From: Oikopleura dioica
Lineage: Eukaryota; Chordata; Appendicularia; Copelata; Oikopleuridae
Direction of reading: 5' to 3'
DNA length: 64,000 nucleotides
Assembly (NCBI GenBank): GCA_907165135.1
Contig: OU015567.1
Coordinates: 6,949,001-7,013,000, forward strand
Within the stretch, counting starts at the first letter, position 1; the number at the start of each line of letters is the position of its first letter. Both the position numbers and the translations under genes were made by a program. Under the pieces are notes generated by a model. That model ran no database searches, was not told the DNA's origin, and was given only the letters and a program-made list of their open reading frames with translations. Below are positions 13,280-24,104 of this stretch, piece after piece.

Positions 13280-13875
13280 ATGGAATCGGCCCCACCAGTA
13301 GCACCTCCTCCTCCACCGCCAGTTCCCAGTTTTACTCCTCAAATATCAATTCCTGTTAATGAAAGTGGCCTGAATAACGACCCGTCGAAAATAGCAAAAG
13401 GTAAGAGTTCAATAGTTTCATCTGTCGTATCTCTTTTTTCTAGCGGCGATTGAAGCGAGAGAAACAGGAATTTTGAACCTTTCAAATTGCGGCTTGAGAA
13501 AGTTTCCAATCGGCGTGATTAAACTTGCTGGACCAGAAGTGAAAAGAATTAATTTGTCTGGGAACCAGCTAGAATCGCTGCCGACTGATTTCAAGAAATA
13601 TTCAAAGCGTAAGTTCCATTTTTCAAAACTGATAAAGAGAAGGTTCAATAGTGGAGCATTTGAATTTGGAACGAAACTTGTTTTCGCGCTTTGCCGTAGC
13701 GATGGTGGAGCTACCCGATTTGAAAGTTATCAACCTGTCGAACAACTGCTTCGAAGAATTGTCAGCTGAGCATTTGGACAGATTCAGTGGAAATGCAATC
13801 GTCGATTTGAGAATCAACAATCTTACTGCAGAAGCGCAGGATTTGGCTTCAAACTACTCTTTTATACAGTTCTAG
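13280..13875 (+). CDS. LRRC20: Leucine-rich repeat protein, LRRC20-like
   Basis: The start at 13,280 follows ATTGTAG, a likely trans-splice acceptor. A proline-rich leader (MESAPPVAPPPPPPVPSF) precedes four leucine-rich repeats: ETGILNLSNCGLRKFPIGV, VKRINLSGNQLESLPTDF, VEHLNLERNLFSRFAVAM and LKVINLSNNCFEELSAEHL. The L.L..C.L..FPIG pattern in the first repeat is that of LRRC20. The cellular role of LRRC20 is not established. The stop lies 125 bp before the next start, so the two may be one operon. The symbol is tentative; the LRR assignment is firm. Confidence 0.7.
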
Positions 13876-13999
13876 TCATTTTTTGTTGATTTCTGTTTGC
13901 CTACTTTTTATCAAACTGATTTTTTGTAAATATAATTTTCCTAATTCAGTGTTTTTGAGATTTCTTTATTTACGGAGCTCCAACATTGAATCTGTTAGA

Positions 14000-15706
14000 A
14001 TGAAACGGATTAAAGAGCTGTACGAGCTATTCGAAAAGAATGTAAATATACCAAAGAGGGAAGAGACACTAAACGCGATATCAAGTCATTCCAAAAGAGA
14101 CGAGCTTGCCAGACTTGTATTTGAAAGAGCTGATGGAAATGTTTTTGCCTTCGCTAAGAATCAGCTTCTTCCAGCAAATGATGCTGATGAATACGGCCCA
14201 TTTGATCATCTTCTCGAAGCGGGTCATTGTATGAGGATCCTCAAAATGATGGCTAAAGAAGATTATGTAATCAACTTGTTGAAGGACGATTTCCGGGCTG
14301 AACACGGTCGTGAGCCGAACAGCTTGTCGGATATTGCCAGAATTTTTGCCGAGCGAGAATATATCACGAAAGAATCATCCCTTGCAAAGCGGAGAGCTGT
14401 TTTTCAAACCGATGGGACAGCAAAAATTGGAAGTACTTGGATCATAACCCTTTTGGGTATTGAAGGTGTCGACGACGACGATGATAGATGGCAAGAATCC
14501 GTGTACGTTTATAAGATTTTACGAAAGGAAGGAATCAGTTTGGAGAAGGTGAATTTTCATAGATCGTCCCTGGATATCAATATCTGGTACTTTGACGAAA
14601 CGTTTCTCTTTGAGCCGTTTCTCATTATGTTGAATTCTGAAGAGAACACATATTATGTTTTAAATTTACTTGAACCAAGTGAGCCGCCAAGGGCCATAAG
14701 AATGGGAGGCCGACCATGGTTTATGTTGCAGAAAGATGACATCGGTCAATATCGATACGACAGTGATGTCCGTCTTAATGGCGAGCTTCGAGAAGCTGTC
14801 CTCTTCCCGCTCATCTACGTTCAAGATGATAACAGCTTTTGTATCGAATGTGCTCAAATCAGTTCATCATCGATCGAAATTCTTTGGAAAGAAACCATTA
14901 TTGTACCTGAAATGTGCTTTGAAAAAAGGCTTTACCTGTTGGACAATGATAACTTGATCCTTCATATCATCTTAGAAGTTAACGAAGACCATGGAACCGC
15001 CAATGGATTACTTGCTTTTCATATCATTCTTTCGAGAAGAAAAATAATTCGCTACGATTTTCCGCAGATATCGGGGTATGTTGACTTTGGAATTATCAAG
15101 GAGCGCCTCGCAGTGATGATTTGGAATCCCAACAATTGGGAAGACAGCGATGACGACGACAGTGATATAGAATTCAGCGACGCAGAAAACAAAGATGCAG
15201 ACGATAGCGATGGAGACGATAGCGATGGAGACGACAGCGACGAAGACAATGACAAGAACGAGAATGGCGATCCTGGCTTCACCACCTTTTGTTGGTTGTC
15301 AGAAGAGAAAGATTTCGAAATTGTTTGTTTCTTCGAGCTTTTATTCAAGCAGGATATTAGCATACATGGAGGGATGATAGTACAAGACAACCTGCTGAAC
15401 AAAACGCGCAAAAAATTTTGCACAAAACGCCTGATTAATCAACTGGGCGAACTAAAAATGGATCAGACCCCCGAACCTTTTTCGACCAAAAAAATAAATG
15501 GTGTCGCAGTTAGAAGACCCTTTGTTCAGTTAGGTAATATCTATGAGATTTTGTCCACAATTAACGTCAATTTAGAAAGGCTTTTCTCACGAGAATGTTC
15601 AATAAAGAGGGCGAAGAAAGAAATTTGCGTGAAAGATCGGTCAAAAATAGGATGCGTTACCTATCAACCAAGAAAAGAAGCATTCTCCATCGAAATATTC
15701 ATCTAG
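14000..15706 (+). CDS. Unrecognised 568-residue single-exon protein
   Basis: The frame is open from 13,883, but the first credible start is ATG 14,000, directly behind GTTAG: MKRIKELYELFEKNVNIPKR. No intron is seen over 1.7 kb, which is unusual in this neighbourhood and could mean a retrocopy or a recent gene. Beta-rich segments (TWIITLLGIEGV, WQESVYVYKIL, EENTYYVLNLLEP) suggest a propeller-like fold. A strongly acidic Asp/Ser run lies at about residues 380-415, with tandem GDDSDGDDSDEDND. I cannot name the family. Codon use looks like its neighbours. Confidence 0.6.
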   Translation: MKRIKELYELFEKNVNIPKREETLNAISSHSKRDELARLVFERADGNVFAFAKNQLLPANDADEYGPFDHLLEAGHCMRILKMMAKEDYVINLLKDDFRAEHGREPNSLSDIARIFAEREYITKESSLAKRRAVFQTDGTAKIGSTWIITLLGIEGVDDDDDRWQESVYVYKILRKEGISLEKVNFHRSSLDINIWYFDETFLFEPFLIMLNSEENTYYVLNLLEPSEPPRAIRMGGRPWFMLQKDDIGQYRYDSDVRLNGELREAVLFPLIYVQDDNSFCIECAQISSSSIEILWKETIIVPEMCFEKRLYLLDNDNLILHIILEVNEDHGTANGLLAFHIILSRRKIIRYDFPQISGYVDFGIIKERLAVMIWNPNNWEDSDDDDSDIEFSDAENKDADDSDGDDSDGDDSDEDNDKNENGDPGFTTFCWLSEEKDFEIVCFFELLFKQDISIHGGMIVQDNLLNKTRKKFCTKRLINQLGELKMDQTPEPFSTKKINGVAVRRPFVQLGNIYEILSTINVNLERLFSRECSIKRAKKEICVKDRSKIGCVTYQPRKEAFSIEIFI

Positions 15707-15975
15707 GAAGGTTTTAACCAATGACGTCTTCAGGTTTATCAATTTGTTTGTAGTTTTACTGCGCAGAAATTACCGCGATTTTCATCCGATCGACGAATTT
15801 TAATTTTCTTATAAAATCTTATGTACATTCACCGGCAAGTTATTATCGCTCTTCATTTTTTTATATTGCTCTGAATCGGACTCATTTTTTTACTGTACAT
15901 TGAACTGCTCTGTAGTGTTTCACTGCCCACATAAAATATTACCTCTACAATTGATTACTTATTTTTCGTTAGATC

Positions 15976-18900
15976 ATGGCTCGATCTGTAGACGCGTACG
16001 CAGAGTACGAAAGAATCGTCGGCGGTGACGACAAAGGAAAGACAGTGTTTTTTTTAAATTGCACAAAATCTGGGGAGTCCTTTATCTCCGAGCAGGATCG
16101 CCGTAGAAAGTCCCCAAAGGGCTTAAAATCTAGCTCAGGGTCTAATCTAGTGCGTAAGGGGGTTTATAAATTCTAGAGCCCACGTGATATTACGTAATAT
16201 TACGTAATATAGGAAATATCATGATTTTTTCCAGTAAGTAAGGTTACAGATATCAAAAAGTATACCTATCGACGTCATTTTTCATCCACTTTCTCGACTG
16301 AGGTCACTTGAGGTCACGTGACCCCAAATGACCTCGATATAAATAAAAAACTTCCTAATAATGAGTGATATATATTTTTGAATAATTTTGAAAGATGATT
16401 GACATTCACACTTGAAAGAGGTCATTTGGGGTCACATGACCTCAGGTGACCCCAAGTTTTTTTTTTAAACGAAACATTATGAGTCATACATCATTTTAAA
16501 GCCCTTTTAAAGCCGTTTCAGCCCCGTCCCTTGATTTTTAAATTTAAGGGGCTTGACGGCCCTTCGGGCCGTTTCAGCCCCGTCCCTTGATTTTTAAATT
16601 TAAGGGGCTTGACGGCCCTTCGGGCCGTTTCAGCCCCGTCCCTTGATTTTTAAATTTAAGGGGCTTGACGGCCCTTCGGGCCGTTTCAGCCCCGTCCCTT
16701 GATTTTTAAATTTAAGGGGCTTGACGGCCCTTCGGGCCGTTTCAGCCCCGTCCCTTGATTTTTAAATTTAAGGGGCTTGACGGCCCTTCGGGCCGTTTCA
16801 GCCCCGTCCCTTGATTTTAAATTTAAGGGCTTGACGGCCCTTCGGGCCGTTTCAGCCCCGTCCCTTGATTTTAAATTTAAGGGGCTTGACGGCCCTTCGG
16901 GCCGTTTCAGCCCCGTCCCTTGATTTTTAAATTTAAGGGGCTTGACGGCCCTTCGGGCCGTTTCAGCCCCGTCCCTTGATTTTAAATTTAAGGGGCTTGA
17001 CGGCCCTTCGGGCCGTTTCAGCCCCGTCCCTTGATTTTTAAATTTAAGGGGCTTGACGGCCCTTCGGGCCGTTTCAGCCCCGTCCCTTGATTTTAAATTT
17101 AAGGGGCTTGACGGCCCTTCGGGCCGTTTCAGCCCCGTCCCTTGATTTTAAATTTAAGGGGCTTGACGGCCCTTCGGGCCGTTTCAGCCCCGTCCCTTGA
17201 TTTTTAAATTTAAGGGGCTTGACGGCCCTTCGGGCCGTTTCAGCCCCGTCCCTTGATTTTTAAATTTAAGGGGCTTGACGGCCCTTCGGGCCGTTTCAGC
17301 CCCGTCCCTTGATTTTTAAATTTAAGGGGCTTGACGGCCCTTCGGGCCGTTTCAGCCCCGTCCCTTGATTTTTAAATTTAAGGGGCTTGACGGCCCTTCG
17401 GGCCGTTTCAGCCCCGTCCCTTGATTTTTAAATTTAAGGGGCTTGACGGCCCTTCGGGCCGTTTCAGCCCCGTCCCTTGATTTTAAATTTAAGGGGCTTG
17501 ACGGCCCTTCGGGCCGTTTCAGCCCCGTCCCTTGATTTTTAAATTTAAGGGGCTTGACGGCCCTTCGGGCCGTTTCAGCCCCGTCCCTTGATTTTTAAAT
17601 TTAAGGGGCTTGACGGCCCTTCGGGCCGTTTCAGCCCCGTCCCTTGATTTTAAATTTAAGGGGCTTGACGGCCCTTCGGGCCGTTTCAGCCCCGTCCCTT
17701 GATTTTTAAATTTAAGGGGCTTGACGGCCCTTCGGGCCGTTTCAGCCCCGTCCCTTGATTTTTAAATTTAAGGGGCTTGACGGCCCTTCGGGCCGTTTCA
17801 GCCCCGTCCCTTGATTTTTAAATTTAAGGGCTTGACGGCCCTTCGGGCCGTTTCAGCCCCGTCCCTTGATTTTAAATTTAAGGGGCTTGACGGCCCTTCG
17901 GGCCGTTTCAGCCCCGTCCCTTGATTTTAAATTTAAGGGGCTTGACGGCCCTTCGGGCCGTTTCAGCCCCGTCCCTTGATTTTTAAATTTAAGGGGCTTG
18001 ACGGCCCTTCGGGCCGTTTCAGCCCCGTCCCTTGATTTTTAAATTTAAGGGGCTTGACGGCCCTTCGGGCCGTTTCAGCCCCGTCCCTTGATTTTAAATT
18101 TAAGGGGCTTGACGGCCCTTCGGGCCGTTTCAGCCCCGTCCCTTGATTTTAAATTTAAGGGGCTTGACGGCCCTTCGGGCCGTTTCAGCCCCGTCCCTTG
18201 ATTTTTAAATTTAAGGGGCTTGACGGCCCTTCGGGCCGTTTCAGCCCCGTCCCTTGATTTTTAAATTTAAGGGGCTTGACGGCCCTTCGGGCCGTTTCAG
18301 CCCCGTCCCTTGATTTTTAAATTTAAGGGGCTTGACAAAGGCTGGGAAGCCTGAGTTGATCATTCTCAGTTGCGTCCCCAACCCCACCCACCTCCATCTG
18401 ATGTTAAAATTTATTTAGACCTCATTTTTAGTTTTCTTATGGTTTTTATTAAATTTTTTAAGTAAAGTTTACAGTCGTCAAATACGTGTATTCTTCCCTC
18501 ATTCTTTCTTCCAGTGAGGTTTCCCACAGAGTCCTCCGGGTCCTCCGCACCAATTTTAGAGAAGGTGAACTTCGAGCGTCGATTACGCAATGATTTAGTA
18601 ATTTCTAGAGCTAGGCAAACCCCTTACGCACTAGATTAGACCCTTAGCTACATTTTCCACCCTTTGGCATTTCTGTAGCATTACTGTAGCGTGAGAATAA
18701 GCGCTCCCCAAGAAGCCCGTTTTTTGTGCAATTTAAAAAAAACACTGTCAAAGCTCTTCTCAGATGCAGAATTCGACGCTTATAAAAAACGTGTTACGCC
18801 GCTGCGCATCAACAATCGGATGTTCGTTTCGTGGCAAAATGAAAATGGGATGGATTGCAAACTCATCGGTCCAGAGACCAAATGCCTCTGTCAGTGCCGG

Positions 18901-19454
18901 TACAAACGACACCAGACGGATGTGACGGAGATAAATGAAAAGACGAAGAAGATTCCTTGCGCCGAGTATGTTCAGATTTTCGGAATTCATTTTCATTCAC
19001 TTTATAGCTGCGGGTGTAAAGGATTTACATATGTCCCGGCAAATGGTCCCCGACAGCTCCGATGCGGGCGATGCAAGTGCGAAGCAAGTGTTCATAACGC
19101 GAAAGTGACGCCTTTTAAGTGCCTAAAGGTGTTTTGGAAATATACAATTATTCAATTATGTAATATATTTTTGAATATAAATATGTTAAAAATGAATTCT
19201 AGTGCTCGAAATGCCCTGGTTTCATGACTGCTGCTCGTTGCTCTTGCGGAAAACTCGCGCCAGCTCACCGTTTGGTTGTGGAATCGAAAGAAGAACGCGC
19301 TGCTGCAGGAAAACCGATCGGAATTGATTGCATTTACAAAGCGATGGGTGGAATCACCGGCTTCTCAAGTCTTCTCGACGGAGCGCAGAGGCTTGATCCA
19401 AGTGGACTTGGCGACTTTCCTTCGATAGCCGCTGCATATAAAGCTCTAGAGTAG
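15976..19454 (+). CDS. FAM221A: FAM221A family protein, split by a large repeat-filled intron
   Basis: Exon 1 (from 15,976, behind CGTTAG) gives MARSVDAYAEYERIVGGDDK, and exon 2 resumes near 18,748 with LFSDAEFDAYKKRVTPLRIN. Then come NRMFVSWQNENGMDCKLIGP, ETKCLCQCRYKRHQTD, CGCKGFTYVPANGPRQLRC, CSKCPGFMTAARCSCGKLAP and AMGGITGFSSLLDGAQRLD. This is the FAM221A order with its cysteine-rich core (CxC and HxxC clusters). Function in animals is not defined. The 2.7-kb first intron (donor GTGTTT after GKT) is almost wholly a TIR element with a minisatellite, while the other introns are about 45-90 bp. Confidence 0.9.
16114..18666. mobile_element. Non-autonomous TIR element carrying a minisatellite
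   Basis: Inverted termini lie at about 16,114-16,176 and 18,602-18,666. The left reads CCAAAGGG...AAAATCTAGCT and then AGGGTCTAATCTAGTGCGTA; the right is its complement with few differences, extending to the shared CTAGA further in. Between them are ACGTAATATTACGTAATAT, paired AGGTCACGTGACCCCAAATG motifs, the 56-bp array, and a spacer. No transposase frame is present. Confidence 0.75.
16511..18336 (+). repeat. 56-bp minisatellite, about 33 tandem copies
   Basis: The unit begins GACGGCCCTTCGGGCCGTTT, continues CAGCCCCGTCCCTTGATTTT and ends TAAATTTAAGGGGCTT. Copies are near-identical, differing mainly by one T (TTTTAAA or TTTTTAAA), and rarely by loss of a G. Each unit has a 7-bp stem (ACGGCCC/GGGCCGT) on a TTC loop. 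AAGCCCCTTAAATTTAA-type palindromes join units. Homogeneity implies recent expansion or conversion. Confidence 0.97.
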
Positions 19455-19660
19455 CCTCTATGCAAGATTTATCTTCATCAAACGTCGAACTTCCAAGAAA
19501 AACATTGTTCAACATCGGCTAACCGCAGCCCTAATTCTTCTTTAATTCCTGGCCCAGCATTCTTCTTCTGACTGAAATCATTCTAATCTTATATTTTCGA
19601 AATTTAAAAGATATTTATTTTTTTAATTGATCAGAATTCATCACTTTTTCTTTTCAAGAA

Positions 19661-20407
19661 ATGGCAAATAGACGGTCAAGATATTTCGGAATCGTGCAAG
19701 TTCTTCTTTGGTACTTTATTCATTTCGCAGTCAGCTCTATCTCCTGGTTCTTCAAAATTGTGCGAAGATTGAATCCTTTCAAGACAAAACTATCGGTGAG
19801 TTTTTAATCTTGATTCTTGACGAGCAAAATTTTTAAGAATAAATTTCATCATGCCCCAGAACACATCGCACTCGTTGCTTACAAAAACAGTCTGATAGAC
19901 TCATCACAAATGAAATCTGTTGCTTTGGAACTCCTTCAGCGTGGATGCAAAAAGATATCGATTTGGGATCCAGATCGTCGAATGGAAAAGTAACTCGCTT
20001 TTTTGTCCTAATTTTTACTGAAATTCTAGGTCGAAAATTGACTGGTCAGAGCTTCATTGCAGACTGCTAACGCCGAAGAATGGTGGAAGCACAGTCTCAG
20101 AAAGTATAAAAAGGATGAAGGCCAGCAGTGTCTCGGTGAAGGAAGTAAACTTGGAATTGCTCGACCATTTTATTGGTCCGAACGGGGAGGAACCACACCT
20201 CTTGCTGAGTTGTGGAGCGACGGATCTTGTCTCTACTCAGGGTTATCCTCCATGGGTAAGCTTCATCTTCCCTTTTTTATTTCTACAAGAGGGCTTTAGG
20301 CGTTGAGATTGACGACGATTTACCCCCTTCCATCGCCGTATTCGAAGTCTCAAATCAACGAAGTGCTCGCAAGATACTCTACCGTTACGCAACGCTTTGG
20401 AAAATAG
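19661..20407 (+). CDS. NUS1: NUS1/NgBR subunit of dehydrodolichyl diphosphate synthase
   Basis: NUS1 pairs with DHDDS in the ER membrane to make the long polyprenyl diphosphate for dolichol. Start ATG 19,661. The first exon has a hydrophobic membrane segment (VLLWYFIHFAVSSISWFF). Next come HHAPEHIALVAYKNSLIDSS and CKKISIWDPDRRMEK (undecaprenyl-synthase-like fold), then LHCRLLTPKNGG and LLLSCGATDLVSTQGYPPW. After a 60-bp intron the last exon reads ALRLTTIYPLPSPYSKSQIN and ends TQRFGK-stop, keeping the R-x-G motif needed for cis-prenyltransferase activity in this family. The protein is shorter than human, mainly at the N-terminus. Confidence 0.9.
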
Positions 20408-20658
20408 TCTTTCCATTTCCTTTTAAATTCAAGCTTCACGCTGCTTTTTTTGAGATTACTTCATTACCGGCCTTTCTGGGTGCAATTAGCAAAATCCTTC
20501 TGTATAATTTTCTTCCATGATTGCACCACTTGCTGGCCTACTCTCTAAGTCTGCCTTTTTTATTCGAACTGGAAGAAATATTCTCAAGCTTCATTCTTAT
20601 GCAATTAGATAAATAAATAATTAAACATTGAATAAATCTTTCCTTTTTCTTTCAAAGA

Positions 20659-22069
20659 ATGGGTAAGAGAAAGTCAGTTTCATTCGGCGAGCCGCAAGTC
20701 AAGGAATTCACAAGAGACGAGGTTGAGGGTTCAAAGAAAGAAGATGCTCCCGCGAAAATTCGCAGAAACAATCGAGTTATTGAAAACACAGACTTCGATT
20801 TTGGCACTGCCGATCAGCGAGCAGAAAATCAAAACTTCGTCAATGAAAAAGTAAGATCTTCTTCTTGAATTCCTCTTAAAAATAAGGGGACGCGGATGAA
20901 AACAGGTCTGCATACAATCGATTCCGACGACGAAGAAGAAAACGCGCAGAATGAGAAGAAGCTCAAGTACAAAAAGCTCGATATTGAGAAAGTGCAGGGC
21001 TTGGAAGCCGACACCTATCACGACAACCTCGACGAAGATGGTAACATGATCACAGGCTTCAATCTCAAAGACGAAGAAGAGGAGGGCGAGTTTGACTCGA
21101 CCGGACAGTTTCACTTCAAAAAACGAGATGGTAAGTTAAAAAATCAGTTTTCAAAATGAACAAGCTTTTCAGATCGCGATGAGTGGCTCGACACAGTCGA
21201 CTGGAAAAAGATCAAAAACAAGGAAAAAGAGGAAGAAAGCACGAAAATGGAAGAAGACGCGAAGCCCGACGAAGACGAAAAACTCTCTGAGCGGGAAATT
21301 TTAGAAAAGATCGTTGCAAAAATGAACCCAAAAGAAACCGTGACGAAATGCCTTCAAAGACTTGGAAGTGGCGCTTCAGCTTCAAATATTCCAGCTTGGA
21401 AACAGAAAAGACTCGATAAACTCGCAAAGGTTCGCCTTTTTTCTTTTGAAAATTTGTCGACTGAAATCATAGAGGAAAGCGGCCGCCAAGGGTCAAAACG
21501 CGAGCACTTCAAAATACGAGGTTAAAGAAGAAGTGAACAAGGAAGAAGTGGCACAGCTCACGAATCTTGTTGACCAACTGAGTCGACGGGGCTACTACGA
21601 TATCTACACTGATACGTATGAGAAGATCAAGCATAAAATTAGCTCCATGCCTGCGGATGAAGGTTAGTTTTTGAGAAATAGCTGATGCTTGATACATTTG
21701 CAGACGATGTGCTGGACATGTTTGGCGAGGCAATCGAAGGCGGAAAAAGCATCGCTGAACAAGCAACAGCAGAAGTTGGCCTTTCTGACTCGGACACCAA
21801 GTGGGAGTATAAATTCAAAGACAAGGACGACGATATCAAGGGCCCTTTGTCAACGCAGGAAATGGAGCGCGTAAGTCACCAATTTTTTAAAGCAAGTTCC
21901 ATTTGTTATTATTGCATTTTCAAGAGCTTTTCTAAAAACTACTTTATCCATTAACAATGTGTTTTAGCTGAAAGATACGCACAAACAAGCAGCCGATATC
22001 TTCTGCCGTCGCACCAATTCGGGCAACACGTGGTACAGCATAAAACGCGTCGACTTTGACTTGTGGTAA
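20659..22069 (+). CDS. CD2BP2: CD2BP2, GYF-domain U5 snRNP protein
   Basis: CD2BP2 (U5-52K) binds proline-rich peptides through its C-terminal GYF domain and associates with U5 snRNP during assembly. The start reads MGKRKSVSFGEPQVKEF. Acidic, Lys-rich middle exons include KKLDIEKVQGLEADTYHDNL and DSTGQFHFKKRD. Further motifs are DEWLDTVDWKKIK, LSEREILEKIVAKMNPKETV and RGYYDIYTDTYEKIK. The GYF domain is at the end: TKWEYKFKDKDDDIKGPLST then QEMER, closing NTWYSIKRVDFDLW. Seven exons are separated by short introns. A degraded copy of exon 6 and the start of exon 7 lies at 31.1-31.3 kb. Confidence 0.93.
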
Positions 22070-22152
22070 AATGACCACTTCGCTTTCACTGCCTCAGTTA
22101 TTTAACGAGTGACCACATGTAATAAATAATTCTGGAAAATGAAAATTTCAGA

Positions 22153-23528
22153 ATGGATTTTCCAAAGACTGAAAAGCTGAAACTTGAACTTTTTCCAAAA
22201 GGGCTTCATTTTTCTATTTCTGAACTTCTTCTCGAGTTAGTTAATGAGCAGGAGGAGTTTTCCAGGGCATTGAAAAGGGTTGAGCTTCTTCGTGATGTCG
22301 GTTAGTTACTGTTTTTTTTAACAGGCAAAGCATTTCTTAGCGCACGATCAACTGAACGCTGGAAAATACTCTGACGTTGACGTTAAATGGCGGCGCGCTT
22401 ACTATCTCTTCTCATTTGTGGAGGCGTTTTGCAAATTTCGCATGAATCAGAGCTCCGTAGAAATTTTGAAGAGCTGCGATGAAGGGCTTCTAATGGGAGC
22501 ACCTGTTGACGGATTCAGTATACATGACATTATCGCAGCGACGCGTCCAGCCTACAGCTCTGACGACAAGCCGTCAATAAACTGCTCAATTGAGGAGCAA
22601 AACGCATTGCCAGCTTTGAAGAACCCTATTACGCGTTTGTCGCGGCTACCGACTTTAGAGGAATGGATAAATATCCGGATGGCGGGAAAACCAGTTCTTA
22701 TCAGTCAAGGCGCCTCCTCCTGGCCGGCGGTGGAAAAGTGGAGCTTTGAGTTTCTCTGGGAAAAGCTCAAAGGACGCACAGTGCCGATTGAAGAAGGCGC
22801 TAAATATACAGACGAAGATTGGGGACAAAGACTCAGAACTTTCGACGATTTTCTTCGCTCGATTTTCAAAAAGAAGGAGGAAAAGGGGATCAAAAGCTAT
22901 TTGGCTCAGTAACGGGTTTTGAATTAATCTGCAGCCTGTAGCTTGTTGAACAGAGTACCCTTCTTTCGAACTTGATACTTGACTTTCTTTTGCTTTTCTT
23001 TTTGCGGTCGAAACAGGGAACCCTTAGTGCAGCATCCGCTTTTGGAACAGGTGCCCGAATTGTATGATGACATTGAATTTCCTGACTACTGTTTTACCAA
23101 TTCCTCCGACGACCCTGAAGGTATCCAATTTAAACAGCCTTTCAAATCGTTTGTTCAAGTGAATGCATGGATAGGCCCAGCCGGGACAGTTTCAAGCTTG
23201 CACACGGACAACAAGTTCAATTTGTTCGCCCAAATTCGCGGAAAGAAATACTTTGTTCTCGCCGACCCAAAATACTCTTCCTTGATACCTACTGTCAGCA
23301 AGGTAATGTTCAATTCAAGCAAGTTGGAAGTCGAGGACAAAGAGGTTTGGGACAATTCTGGGGTGGTCTTTGAAGATTGCATTGTCCAAGGTATTTTTGA
23401 CACCCTTGAAAGAGTCTTTTGAAGATGATTCTATTTTAGAAGGAGATCTTCTGTATATACCAAAGCTGTATTGGCACTATGTTCGCTCATTGACACCGTC
23501 AATAAGTCTGTCGATTTGGTTTGAATAA
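22153..23528 (+). CDS. KDM8: KDM8/JMJD5, JmjC-domain Fe(II)/2-oxoglutarate oxygenase
   Basis: The start at 22,153 directly follows TTTCAG and lies 83 bp after CD2BP2, suggesting one operon. The N-terminal helical part (KGLHFSISELLLELVNEQEE) leads to RLPTLEEWINIRMAGKPVLI, then VPIEEGAKYTDEDWGQRLRT, SYLAQ, QVPELYDDIEFPDYCF and VNAWIGPAGTVSSLHTDNKF (the H-x-D iron ligands). Then come LFAQIRGKKYFVLADPK and LLYIPKLYWHYVRSLTPSIS with the distal His. All three iron ligands are visible. JMJD5 proteins are reported as arginyl hydroxylases or peptidases; the exact activity here is not shown by sequence. Introns are short, including one with donor GTAACG after SYLAQ. Confidence 0.92.
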
Positions 23529-24100
23529 AACAAAAACTAGTTCACTTTCGTTTGCTAGAAAATATTAAGAACTAAAAATCGAAGACGTTGTTAGTAGTGC
23601 GCTGGATAGAATGCTCTTCACCTTCAACTTGAGTAATTCTGGCGTCCGCAAAGGGCACCACGAATCAGAAAAAGCTGATCGCTGCAGGTCGAAAAGGCCG
23701 TGAACTTCACCTATCCGAATCGATTTGTCTGAACGACTCAGTTTTCAACGGAAAGTCCCTGTACTTGGATTTGACGGCTTGTATGCAATCAAGTTGAATA
23801 ACCAGCGTTTAGTTACACCCCTTCGAACCATATACAATCGAAATCTTTATTTTCATATAGCTAGTAAAGGAGCAACAAGTTTGGGTTTTCATGTGGCCGC
23901 GAATCTGCAAGAGTTCTTTTTTTGAAGTTTATGCCACAGAAAGAACAGTACATGAATTGACCGGAGTCAGCATAATAATTGGTTTAAAGATATATTTTTC
24001 GTGAAAGCCAATTGTTTCCGTTTCCATAATATTATCTCCGTCTTTAAGATCAGTTGACGAACAAGTTTCGTCCTATATTTTGTCAAGAGAAAGCTATCTA
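23529..24100. other. KDM8 downstream region, source of the 31-kb duplication
   Basis: No supported gene. From 23,529 to about 23,830 the sequence is nearly identical to 31,480-31,770. A short plus frame reading ASAKGTTNQKKLIAAGRKG is the only coding-like piece and is not convincing. The rest is AT-rich. Confidence 0.5.
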
Positions 24101-24104
24101 ATTC

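Noticed and set aside
14081-15423. Antisense open frames under the 568-residue gene, including a Ser/Leu-rich one at 15,052-15,423
   Set aside because: They are mirror reads of the acidic Asp/Ser repeat and codon bias of the plus-strand gene.
16511-18336. Regular repeat array suggestive of CRISPR
   Set aside because: Units are contiguous and identical with no unique spacers, and the setting is a eukaryotic intron; it is a minisatellite.
20311-20520. Longer reading of the last NUS1 exon ending ILLYNFLP
   Set aside because: The other frame gives RLTTIYPLPSP...RFGK, which matches the NUS1 C-terminus, so the longer frame is a shadow.
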